Of a stretch of 9,975 bases of DNA, positions 1-6,813 are shown in pieces. The stretch's first letter is position 1; each line of letters begins with the position of its first letter. The stretch comes from Chitinophagaceae bacterium (GTDB lineage Bacteria > Bacteroidota > Bacteroidia > Chitinophagales > Chitinophagaceae). Under the pieces are notes generated by a model. It was not told where the DNA came from. It did no database searches and saw nothing but the letters and a program-made list of their open reading frames with translations. The stretch spans positions 1-9,975 of the forward strand of contig JAOQAL010000357.1 in NCBI GenBank assembly GCA_025963615.1. The letters run 5' to 3'. The position numbers and the translations under genes are program-made.

Positions 1-399
1 GACCCTTAACTTTGTAACTGGATATACCACGATTTTACTTTCTTTTATATGCCATGCAATTAATGAAGTGATCAGGCAGCAAAACAAGATAAGGGAGCCT
101 AGTGCGTATCCAAGGCCTAAGGTTCTGTCCATTAGATCGGAGATCTCAGTGCCCACAGTAGTTGAGCCAACTATCGTCAACCAATAGAGCCAGGAATAAA
201 ATCTCGACGCTTTCAATTGGATAATTAGTGCCGTAAGAAAAAATACAGCTGTAATTGCAAGGCTCACGACGTATCCGGCATTAAGTGTCATTGAGCAGAA
301 ATCTCCCAAAACTTCTCCCAAAGTTGTCGAGAGCACCTTCATGATCCAAAAATATAGAGTAATCCTGGCTACCTTATTGAACGCGGCATTGTTTTCCAT
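1..399 (-). CDS. DUF347/COG4705-type multi-pass membrane protein, C-terminus cut by window edge
   Basis: An open frame runs from an ATG at 399-397 without a stop to position 1, giving 133 residues of the N-terminal part. The start reads MENNAAFNKVARITLYFWIM, followed by KVLSTTLGEVLGDF, which is the typical repeat motif of the DUF347 (COG4705) integral membrane family. Hydrophobic helices lie at about residues 38-62, 70-85 and 95-115, and a second family-like block, VGTEISDLMDR, sits near residues 83-93. The biochemical function of the family is unknown; members have several membrane segments, and this copy probably continues for roughly another hundred residues outside the window. It lies 139 bases downstream of the fatty acid hydroxylase on the same strand, so cotranscription is possible but not shown. 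No Shine-Dalgarno sequence precedes the start, as is usual in Bacteroidota. The family call is by motif recognition and fairly firm; function is not assigned. Confidence 0.8.
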   Translation of the reverse strand, partial: MENNAAFNKVARITLYFWIMKVLSTTLGEVLGDFCSMTLNAGYVVSLAITAVFFLTALIIQLKASRFYSWLYWLTIVGSTTVGTEISDLMDRTLGLGYALGSLILFCCLITSLIAWHIKESKIVVYPVTKLRV

Positions 400-538
400 A
401 AATCACAGATTCAAAAGGGTAAATCTTATATTTTTTCTTCTCCGGCATCATTCAATAGAAAAAAACGGCAGTATTATCTGTTATGAATTGAAGGTTCCGA
501 AATATCTTTTTTTCCGTACTGGTCTTTTTCAAAAGTTT

Positions 539-1165
539 TTAACCAGCCGTTTCGTCCTCTTTTTTGGGTACGGTTTGGAATATAATGTCCCACAGTACAG
601 AACTAACCCCAAAGCCTTTTTCCGGTGTTTTATAATGATGCAAATGGTGATTGCGCCACAATGCTTTCAGGAGCCTCGGCGGTGAATATGCATGTATAGC
701 AAAATGCATAGTGCCGTATAAAAGGTAGCCAAATACAAACCCTGAAAAAAATGGCAAGGCATGCCATTGCATCAGTTGGTACATGATAAAAAGAATGAGG
801 CACGAAATGAGAAGGCTTGGTATAGGCGGCATAAATAGTCGTTCTTTATCCCGCGGATATTCATGATGAACGCCGTGCATAATATATACAAATCGCTTTG
901 CACGCGGGCTTTCCGCTATTATGTGGAAGAGAAAGCGGTGTACAATATATTCGAATAGGCTCCACAAAAGCAAACCCAATACAAACAATCCTGCTTCAGT
1001 CCCAAAGGGAATAGCTTTATAAACAAAACTGTAGTACATCAGGGCTGTAATCGCGGGAAAGTACAAGCTATAAATAACAATGGGATGCGTTTTGGTCATC
1101 ATTTCCATGTAAGCATTTTTGAAGATTCGCCCCTGGCCTTTATTCTTTATTTTATCAAAGTGCAT
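539..1165 (-). CDS. Fatty acid hydroxylase / sterol desaturase family membrane protein
   Basis: This 208-residue integral membrane protein has the full set of histidine boxes of the di-iron fatty acid hydroxylase superfamily: H76-x4-H81 (HRFLFH), H97-x2-HH (HGVHH), H154-x3-H158 (HFAIH) and H173-x2-HH (HHLHH). Hydrophobic segments lie near residues 28-50, 57-75, 114-133 and 138-152, placing the histidines on one membrane face. The layout is closest to fatty acid 2-hydroxylases (FA2H/Scs7 type) without the cytochrome b5 domain. In that family the enzyme hydroxylates acyl chains using O2 and an electron donor. Substrate here is inference; 2-hydroxy acyl chains of sphingolipids or amino lipids would fit a sphingolipid-making bacterium. 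The N-terminus (MHFDKIKNKGQGRIFKN) resembles other Bacteroidota members, supporting the ATG at 1165. It is divergent from the BamA-like gene. Confidence 0.9.
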   Translation of the reverse strand: MHFDKIKNKGQGRIFKNAYMEMMTKTHPIVIYSLYFPAITALMYYSFVYKAIPFGTEAGLFVLGLLLWSLFEYIVHRFLFHIIAESPRAKRFVYIMHGVHHEYPRDKERLFMPPIPSLLISCLILFIMYQLMQWHALPFFSGFVFGYLLYGTMHFAIHAYSPPRLLKALWRNHHLHHYKTPEKGFGVSSVLWDIIFQTVPKKEDETAG

Positions 1166-1327
1166 ATTTCCTGTATTTATCAGTGCGACTAAATTTAGTT
1201 ATTTTCCCATATCATAATCATGCCAACTCCATGTGTTTCAATGTTCCTGAGTATAATGAATTGCGGGCAGTGGAGATAGCGCTGTATTTTCATGAGCTCT
1301 TGGCAGGATTTTGGTAGAATTGCCAAC

Positions 1328-2509
1328 ATGAAATCGCTAATAAAAGGAGTCTTTACACTATTTGTTTTCCTGGGTTGCTCAGTAAATGGCAGCGCGCAGT
1401 TATCGAAACTTTTAGATACAGCTAACAAACCTGAATATTCTAAAAGGAGAATATTACCTATGTTATACTACAGTAACCCTGATAAAATTTTCGTAGGTGT
1501 AAAGTTTCGACTGGCGAAGGTTGAATTGCATGATGAACCTGATGGCTACCCGCATGGTTTTGATCATGCACTCCAGTTTCGGTATTCCATTCCCCAGAAT
1601 GCTTTTAGTATTTTGTATGACGGCAAGTACTACCAGGCGCTCGGACATTGGAATGTTATCATCAATAGTTATTATGATTGGATGATCTGGACAAATTTTT
1701 TCGGGTTCGGAAACGAGACACATAAGCCAAGTGACCCAACCTATTACCGACTCCGCACGGGGGAATTTGCAGGGGATATTGGCATTAACCGCATTTTTGC
1801 TAACCGCCATCACGTGAACATTAATGTAAATATGCAGGGTATAGAAGTGTTTAACAGGCAGGGCAGCTTTGTTGGTGATAGTTTCATCAACAATAAAACC
1901 TATTATTATGAGCACCACGTTTACACCTCGCTACGTGCGAACTATACCTACCAAAATGTAAATGACCCTAATGTGCCAACGAAAGGTGTCATGTTTTATC
2001 TCGGAGGAGGTTATACCATAAGCGTTAGTGACTTGAGCAGGAATTTTGCGAGCTACAACAGCATTTTCCAGGTATATGTACCACTTATCAACAAGTTCAG
2101 CCTGGCGTTACGTGCCGGCGGCTCCGGCGTTTCGGGGAACCCTGAATTTTTTCAGTATGTCTCCGTGGGCGGACCAATGACCATAAGAGGATATGTGCGT
2201 GACCGTTACTGGGGAAATACCGCGTTTTACAATACCAACGATCTGCGCTATATAACCGATTTTAATGTTCACTCCATCCGGGGTAAAGTTGGCCTGTTGG
2301 CACTCTTTGATAATGGACGAGTATGGCTGAACAATGAAATATCTTCTGTGCTCCACACAGCCTACGGCGGCGGTTTGCTGCTCGCTCCTTTCAATAAATT
2401 CACGGGTACGGTTACTTATGCCGTGTCGGATGAAGGAGGCCTGGTGCAGGTAAGAGTAAGTAAGCTGTTAGCAAACCCAAAAAACACACAACTTCCAACT
2501 CACCGCTAG
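1328..2509 (+). CDS. BamA/TamA-family outer-membrane beta-barrel protein without POTRA domains
   Basis: The reading frame is open from an ATG at 1292, but the ATG at 1328 is preferred because it starts directly at a signal peptide (MKSLIKGVFTLFVFLGCSVNGSA, with cleavage expected before Gln-Leu-Ser). The product is then 393 residues. Alternating polar and aromatic strands fill the mature protein. Marks of the Omp85 C-terminal domain are FFGFGNET near residues 124-131, the loop-6 signature IRGY at 286-289, and LFDNGRVW near 326-333. There is no room for POTRA domains, so this is a barrel-only member, unlike true BamA. The C-terminus runs about 14 residues past the last predicted strand (LVQVRVSKLL) and lacks a terminal aromatic residue. 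The same barrel type often forms the C-terminal half of Bacteroidota metallophosphoesterases like the one beginning at 9688. Its passenger or role is unknown. Confidence 0.85.
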   Translation: MKSLIKGVFTLFVFLGCSVNGSAQLSKLLDTANKPEYSKRRILPMLYYSNPDKIFVGVKFRLAKVELHDEPDGYPHGFDHALQFRYSIPQNAFSILYDGKYYQALGHWNVIINSYYDWMIWTNFFGFGNETHKPSDPTYYRLRTGEFAGDIGINRIFANRHHVNINVNMQGIEVFNRQGSFVGDSFINNKTYYYEHHVYTSLRANYTYQNVNDPNVPTKGVMFYLGGGYTISVSDLSRNFASYNSIFQVYVPLINKFSLALRAGGSGVSGNPEFFQYVSVGGPMTIRGYVRDRYWGNTAFYNTNDLRYITDFNVHSIRGKVGLLALFDNGRVWLNNEISSVLHTAYGGGLLLAPFNKFTGTVTYAVSDEGGLVQVRVSKLLANPKNTQLPTHR

Positions 2510-2605
2510 GTGAATGCAATTGTTACTGCGAAAGCTACCCATCGTTTGAGATTTGCTGTCCGATAAACGCTAAATTTTCAAGAAGTTTAAGTTGAGTATG
2601 ATAGA

Positions 2606-2637
2606 TTAGCGCTGAAGCTAAAGACAATTTCGTTGTC
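2606..2637. terminator. Two small tandem hairpins between convergent genes
   Basis: In the 206-base gap between the convergent BamA-like and PAP2 genes, TTAGC (2606-2610) pairs with GCTAA (2617-2621) across a 6-base loop. GACAA (2623-2627) pairs with TTGTC (2633-2637) across TTTCG. Position suits a bidirectional terminator, but stems are only 5 bp and no T-run follows. The rest of 2510-2715 shows nothing recognisable. Confidence 0.2.
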
Positions 2638-2715
2638 ATGAACCGCTGTTTTCATTACAATTCCAAACATGATAGTTATGTGGTATGACAATGTTTCTTA
2701 GCAGGAAAAACACAG

Positions 2716-3696
2716 CTAAAATTTATAAACAACACCTGGCATAATGACGCCATCGTAATATTGCAAATTATATAGCAAAGCCGTCTTTTTTTGCTTGCCC
2801 GCTCGCAACCTGGCATAACGGTGATAGTTATTGACTACCTGTTTCCCGGTTATATAGCCTAACGCCGCCCCGGCAAAGACATCTGTAGCCCAGTGCGCAT
2901 TTTGAGTAACCCTGCTGATACCCACAAGAGTAGCCGCAGAGTATGCGATAACCGGGATCAGGATCTGATCTTTATATTCAAAAGCAAATACGGTCGCTGC
3001 CGAAAATGCGGCAGTAGTATGACCTGACGGGAACGAGCTGCCAAAACCGCTTCTGGGATCGTGGCCATTAAATACTGATGGCCCCAGGAAATGATTGTTT
3101 TCAGGAACAGGATGGTCCTTATCATAGTAGTTTGGCCGCTGTCGTCCTGTAATGTATTTTACAGCATCTGACATACCTCCGGCGGCTATGTATGCCTGAG
3201 TAGAAAGAAACGTTGTAGTTTTGACTTTGTTACTTTTAAAAATAAACCCATAGGCGCCAAAAGCCGCAAGCGTGTAGCCCTCCCATGCGCCACCGAAATT
3301 TGTGATGTATTGACTTGTATTACGCAGCCCGGGATTACCGTTCATGAATTTTGATGCAAATTGCTGTATAGGTTTATCAGCGAAGAATAATGCTACCTCG
3401 ATAGCGCCAAACTCACCAACTTTTATCCAGGTTTTTTTAGAGGCATGAAACGGACCGGTAACTTCCTGTACCATATCTGTGCCCAGCAAAACAAAATACG
3501 CTTTAACAGTTAAATTGGTTTGGCTCGTATACTCGTCTTTATTTACATCCACTATCGGTTTTTGCCCTGGCTTTTCCTCCTCTTTGTGAAGACTATCCAA
3601 CTTCTTGATCAGAGTATCTGTTTTCTGGCCAAAGCTTTTAACAGAACACAAAAGAAGAACGAGAACTATTAGTAAATGTTTATGAAAAGTTTGCAA
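2716..3696 (-). CDS. PAP2-family phosphatase, exported, probable TTG start
   Basis: The protein carries all three motifs of the PAP2/acid phosphatase superfamily. Numbered from the 3696 start they are K180-x6-R187-P188 (KYITGRQRP), P223-S-G-H226, and S261-R262-x5-H268-x3-D272. H226 and H268 are the expected nucleophile and acid/base pair. Such enzymes remove phosphate from lipids such as phosphatidate, undecaprenyl pyrophosphate or lipid A; the substrate here is unknown. Hydrophobic helices surround the motifs, so the protein is probably membrane-bound with its active site outside the cytoplasm. No in-frame ATG exists before the catalytic domain. TTG at 3696 gives a clean signal peptide (MQTFHKHLLIVLVLLLC, ending SVKSFGQ) and 326 residues. 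TTG at 3777 gives 353 residues with two hydrophobic stretches and cannot be excluded. The C-terminus ends in strand-like residues and Phe. It is last in the six-gene minus-strand run. Confidence 0.88.
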   Translation of the reverse strand: MQTFHKHLLIVLVLLLCSVKSFGQKTDTLIKKLDSLHKEEEKPGQKPIVDVNKDEYTSQTNLTVKAYFVLLGTDMVQEVTGPFHASKKTWIKVGEFGAIEVALFFADKPIQQFASKFMNGNPGLRNTSQYITNFGGAWEGYTLAAFGAYGFIFKSNKVKTTTFLSTQAYIAAGGMSDAVKYITGRQRPNYYDKDHPVPENNHFLGPSVFNGHDPRSGFGSSFPSGHTTAAFSAATVFAFEYKDQILIPVIAYSAATLVGISRVTQNAHWATDVFAGAALGYITGKQVVNNYHRYARLRAGKQKKTALLYNLQYYDGVIMPGVVYKF

Positions 3697-3824
3697 AGCA
3701 TATGATTTAGTGCTGTTTTTGCCGATGTACGATACAAGCGGCAAAAACAGCAATATATAACTGAGAGGCACTCTCAAAGAACAAACAGATCCAAAAAGGT
3801 ATTAAGAGAAAAACAATTACTGTC

Positions 3825-4355
3825 CTATTTAATTTTTGTTTTATCGCGTCCCGTTTTCACTTTTTCCTCACCATCTTTTATCTTGGTTTTTGTACGTTGG
3901 CCTGTTTCATTTGTTGGTTCAGGCGGCACAGTATGTACTTCAATAGTATTTATCCTTACCGTATCAACCCGATATGACCCGTTGTCTTCTTTGATTATAT
4001 AATTGTTCACTACAGATCCTGTTTGCCCGTAAATGGTATCTTTTTTCGTTGGGTCAACGAAGAGATCTACCGGTTCGTCTGTTTCATAATTCACGATCCT
4101 GCCCTGGACGGTATCAATACGTACAGTGATCTGTTTGTTTGTTCTTAAGTCTAAGTATTTTACGTTTGGCTGCGGTGAAAAGTTGCCAGCGTATTTGTGA
4201 TGAGTGACCGTGGTGGTGGTTGTAGTTGTAACAGACGAATCTCCGGGAGATAGCGTTGTGCTGTCTGACGTAGTTGTAGTAGTTGATCCGCCGTTACAGG
4301 AGAATAGTGGCGTAATTGCCGCCAGCAGTGCGATGTAAAGATGTGTTTTTTTCAT
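3825..4355 (-). CDS. Thr-rich lipoprotein of unknown function
   Basis: I do not recognise a named domain. From the ATG at 4355 the protein has 176 residues and starts with a lipoprotein signal (MKKTHLYIALLAAITPLFSC, lipid Cys20). An ATG at 4379 would add eight residues (MANKPKKT) and is less typical of a signal peptide. A low-complexity Thr/Ser linker follows at about residues 24-51, with runs of five and seven Thr, suggesting a flexible and perhaps O-glycosylated stalk. The core (about 55-145) is predicted beta-rich, with YLDLRTNKQITVRIDTV, then VDLFVDPTKKDTIYGQ and a GSVVNNYII segment. It resembles small Sphingobacteriia proteins I recall only as hypothetical. The tail is Lys-rich with repeated K-T/I-K units (about 153-176). 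It lies 57 bases downstream of the DUF3570 gene and 128 bases before the preferred PAP2 start, so it may share their transcript. The lipoprotein call is firm; function is unknown. Confidence 0.75.
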   Translation of the reverse strand: MKKTHLYIALLAAITPLFSCNGGSTTTTTSDSTTLSPGDSSVTTTTTTTVTHHKYAGNFSPQPNVKYLDLRTNKQITVRIDTVQGRIVNYETDEPVDLFVDPTKKDTIYGQTGSVVNNYIIKEDNGSYRVDTVRINTIEVHTVPPEPTNETGQRTKTKIKDGEEKVKTGRDKTKIK

Positions 4356-4412
4356 TGTTTTTTTTGGTTTATTGGCCATAGAAATCGTGCCAATATATTA
4401 TGATCGATACGA

Positions 4413-5609
4413 TTATTTAAAAAAAGCATAAAAGGTAAGGATGTCAGAATGTAATCCTGTGCTCCTTATATAGTGTCCGTACCTGATTTCGAGCGAACTC
4501 CAGTTCTTGATTTTCAGGACACCTTTTTCCGGCGAAAAGCGTACTCCCGTTCCAAAGAAACTACTGTGAAAAGCTGAAAGATCAAAATCACTGGTATAAA
4601 ACATATCGGTTGTGGCATGCAGGCCGTAGGCGGCAAAATATTTAGCAGCACTTTGCTGATTAAAACGGTAGAACGGGCTGATTGAAAGAAAAGCATTTAG
4701 CTTCACGGGCAATTCAAGACTTGCCGTGTGTGCTCTTACACCCCAATCATCCATGTAATAGCGATAATAGCTGCGTACTATAAATCTGTCGTCAATAAAA
4801 TAATTGGCCCTGATACCCATTGGCAATTTATACCTGCTCGCAGGCAGAACTTCTATTCGAACTGAATTATCGTTAAAAAAAACACGCTGATAATCTGTAG
4901 CAAGCAAGCCCATTTGGGAAACAACATCCATCAGCACCGCTAATTGTAAACGTTTATTCACAACCTGTGACCAGGACAGGGATGCACTGTATGAATTCCT
5001 GGGCTGATAATCACCGCTATGACCTGAGAATGCACCGCCGGGTGGTCTTAGTTCAACGGGATATATGACGGTCCATCGATCAAAATAACTTTGGACGCTC
5101 AATGCGAATTCACGGTTATTATCGGCCGATGTCCTGCTGTAATTAGCACCAAGGCCTATTGATTTATAGTCAAATTCGGTAGAGAAGGCTCCTGTAATAC
5201 CGAACTTATTGTTTTTGGCATCTTTTTCAGACCATCCCGCTGAAAAGTATGTACGGGTATCGTGTGATGATGGGCCAGACACGGTGGTGGGGTCGATATT
5301 GTCTGAAGAAGCGGAGGTGTAATTGTCTATTCCAAATTCTGCAGCCCAGGTAAATTGTCTGTTATGTTTGTCGGTTTTAAGTAACACAACATCAAGAGTG
5401 TTCGCAAAATCTGAAAGCTTTTCCGTGCCGATACCACCGGTAACCGCCGAATTACTTCCATTCTGCAGGTAGTAACCCGAAACAAAATTCACTTCCTCTA
5501 TTTTTAATTTCCTCTGTTTATAGCCGGATGTGTCGCTACTGTTCATCTGCGCAAAGGAACTGAACAAATAAAAAAAATAAAAAATAATTGTAAGTGAAAG
5601 CTTTCTCAT
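4413..5609 (-). CDS. DUF3570 outer-membrane beta-barrel protein
   Basis: This 398-residue protein has a signal peptide (MRKLSLTIIFYFFYLFSSFA, cleavage before Gln21). After it come alternating aromatic strands and polar turns typical of an outer-membrane barrel, ending in DILTFYAFFK. The segment EVNFVSGYYLQNGSNSAV followed by TGGIGTEKL (about residues 39-65) is the conserved N-terminal mark of the DUF3570 family, and the length is normal for it. DUF3570 has no established biochemical role. In my recollection of annotated genomes it lies next to DUF4266, ApbE and thioredoxin-family genes, exactly as here. The gene begins 17 bases after the DUF4266 stop, so it should be cotranscribed with the flavin-transfer genes. 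A role as outer-membrane partner, channel or anchor for the DUF4266 lipoprotein is inference from this context. The ATG at 5609 is the only start giving the signal peptide. Confidence 0.88.
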   Translation of the reverse strand: MRKLSLTIIFYFFYLFSSFAQMNSSDTSGYKQRKLKIEEVNFVSGYYLQNGSNSAVTGGIGTEKLSDFANTLDVVLLKTDKHNRQFTWAAEFGIDNYTSASSDNIDPTTVSGPSSHDTRTYFSAGWSEKDAKNNKFGITGAFSTEFDYKSIGLGANYSRTSADNNREFALSVQSYFDRWTVIYPVELRPPGGAFSGHSGDYQPRNSYSASLSWSQVVNKRLQLAVLMDVVSQMGLLATDYQRVFFNDNSVRIEVLPASRYKLPMGIRANYFIDDRFIVRSYYRYYMDDWGVRAHTASLELPVKLNAFLSISPFYRFNQQSAAKYFAAYGLHATTDMFYTSDFDLSAFHSSFFGTGVRFSPEKGVLKIKNWSSLEIRYGHYIRSTGLHSDILTFYAFFK

Positions 5610-5626
5610 GTTGTGTCTATTAAAAG

Positions 5627-5851
5627 TTAATTACATCCGCAACCTCCTCCTGTTTTACTTTTATTTGCTCCTGAAGCGCCTTCCCGGTAAGATTGAAAGT
5701 TACTCTCGAATTTTTCAGATTTTCTTAAGGACAAGCGCATCTCAGCATCATTAAGATATTGCTTCTTGTACTCCTTTACAGGAGTACAAGAATGAAAAAT
5801 GAGGCAGCCAGTCACTATTTGCAGCCATTTGCAGAAATATTTTTTTCTCAT
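5627..5851 (-). CDS. DUF4266 mini-lipoprotein with C-terminal Gly/Cys tail
   Basis: This 74-residue protein has a basic, hydrophobic signal ending in LIFHSC, with Cys22 the probable lipid-modified residue; Phe and His at -3 and -2 make the lipobox non-canonical but acceptable for Bacteroidota. The mature part is about 53 residues. It is charged and helical-looking (V25-S54), then becomes Gly/Ser-rich and ends G68-G-G-C71-G-C73-N74. That tail and the preceding S-G-A/G-rich segment are the marks of DUF4266. Its function is unknown. The start overlaps the ApbE stop by four bases (ATGA, 5848-5851), implying translational coupling, and DUF3570 follows after 17 bases. Residues E57-G-A-S-G-A-N63 resemble the ApbE flavinylation motif D-x-x-S/T-G-A-T/S, but Asn occupies the acceptor position. 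The gene contains a perfect 12-bp inverted repeat over codons 20-30. Confidence 0.88.
   Translation of the reverse strand: MRKKYFCKWLQIVTGCLIFHSCTPVKEYKKQYLNDAEMRLSLRKSEKFESNFQSYREGASGANKSKTGGGCGCN
5763..5792 (-). repeat. Perfect 12-bp stem, 6-base loop hairpin inside the DUF4266 gene
   Basis: TTCTTGTACTCC at 5763-5774 is exactly complementary to GGAGTACAAGAA at 5781-5792, with a 6-base loop (5775-5780). In the minus-strand mRNA it covers codons 20-30, including the lipid-modified Cys22. It could affect mRNA stability, ribosome transit or processing between ApbE and DUF3570; no T-run follows, so simple termination is unlikely. Confidence 0.8.
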
Positions 5852-6813
5852 GCCAGTTGAATGTTTTTTGAAGTAAATATCCTGTCATTGTCATCAATAA
5901 TAATGCAGGCAATGTCTTTCATCTGATTAATGAGGTCTAATCCCGTTTCTATGCCCATTACGGTGATAGGTGTTGCCATTGCATCGGCTATTTCTGCATT
6001 TGGGCAAATAACAGTCGTGCTTTTAATACCAGAAACGGGGTAACCTGTCTTAGGATTTATAGTATGCGAATACTTCTTACCATCGATAATCGCGAATTTT
6101 TCATAATTGCCTGAAGTGGCAATTGCCATATCGGTCATGTCGAGGTAAGACAGTAAATGATTTTTTAAATTAGGATCAGCAATTCCTATTGTCCATGGCA
6201 TACCATTTGGTTTATAGCCCCAGGTTGTCATATCTCCCGATGCATTAACAATACCACCCTTTGCACCTTTTTCCTTCATTACCACTTTTGCTCTTTCTGC
6301 TGCGTAACCTTTTCCTATGCCACCAAATCCAATACGCATGCCTTTTTCCTTCAGATACACTGTACAGTTTTTTTTGTCCAGGGCAATATTGCGGTAGTTG
6401 ATTAGTCTTACCAGATGTTTTGCGACATGTGGATCAGGCAAAGCAGTCATGTTTGTTTCAAAATTCCAGAGTGATTTATCAATTGAGCCATAACTTATGT
6501 CAAACGCACCTTGTGTTAAATCGGATATCCTTAGAGAGCGATCTATAAGGTCAAGCACTTCTCTATCTACCTTTACTGATTTTATGCCTGCATACTTATT
6601 GATCAGGTTAGTCTGACTATAGTCATTAAAAGTTGTGAATAATTTCTCTATTCTACTGATTTCCCCGATCGCTGCATCAATCATTTCATTTGCCAATTCC
6701 TCATCGTCGCAAGTAACAAAGATCTCAAACCGATTACCCATCAGTTTAGTTATCCTTTTGTGGACAGTTGCCAATGACATCAGATTTTCTTTGCAATTTT
6801 TTAATTGTGGCAT
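5848..6813 (-). CDS. apbE: ApbE-family FAD:protein FMN transferase
   Basis: The family attaches FMN from FAD to Thr or Ser of target proteins through a phosphoester bond, using Mg2+. Recognisable blocks in this 321-residue protein are MGNRFEI (25-31), EKLFTTFNDYSQTNLIN (56-72), GAFDISYGS (102-110), FGGIGKGYAAERA (163-175), NASGD (190-194), ATSGNYEKF (232-240), HTINPKTGYPVSGI (250-263) and ADAMATP (276-282). These cover the FAD- and metal-binding regions, and the length is normal. No signal peptide or lipobox precedes MGNRFEI, unlike many periplasmic ApbE proteins, so a cytoplasmic location is suggested. The ATG at 6813 overlaps the thioredoxin-like gene by 13 bases; ATG at 6780 (MSLATVHKRI) is equally possible. 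Its end overlaps DUF4266 by four bases. Target unknown; the neighbouring DUF4266 is the obvious candidate. Confidence 0.93.
   Translation of the reverse strand: MPQLKNCKENLMSLATVHKRITKLMGNRFEIFVTCDDEELANEMIDAAIGEISRIEKLFTTFNDYSQTNLINKYAGIKSVKVDREVLDLIDRSLRISDLTQGAFDISYGSIDKSLWNFETNMTALPDPHVAKHLVRLINYRNIALDKKNCTVYLKEKGMRIGFGGIGKGYAAERAKVVMKEKGAKGGIVNASGDMTTWGYKPNGMPWTIGIADPNLKNHLLSYLDMTDMAIATSGNYEKFAIIDGKKYSHTINPKTGYPVSGIKSTTVICPNAEIADAMATPITVMGIETGLDLINQMKDIACIIIDDNDRIFTSKNIQLA

Noticed and set aside
341..685. Open frame of 114 codons on the plus strand
   Set aside because: It overlaps the start of the DUF347 gene and the histidine-rich end of the hydroxylase on the other strand; the translation is low-complexity and resembles no family.
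1188..1199. 12-bp palindrome ACTAAATTTAGT upstream of the hydroxylase start
   Set aside because: Several 12-bp palindromes are expected by chance in AT-rich DNA of this length; no second copy was noticed.
1195..1428. Open frame of 77 codons on the minus strand between divergent genes
   Set aside because: It overlaps the signal peptide of the BamA-like gene and has no domain, signal or family-like character.
1463..2356. Minus-strand open frames inside the BamA-like gene
   Set aside because: These are shadows of a confident outer-membrane protein gene; their translations have no coherent pattern.
4385..4416. AATCGT/ACGATT inverted repeat between DUF3570 and the Thr-rich lipoprotein
   Set aside because: Only 6 bp with a loop of about 20 bases and no T-run; not convincing as a terminator or operator.
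4514..4696. Minus-strand open frame within the DUF3570 gene
   Set aside because: It is an alternative frame of a well-supported gene on the same strand.
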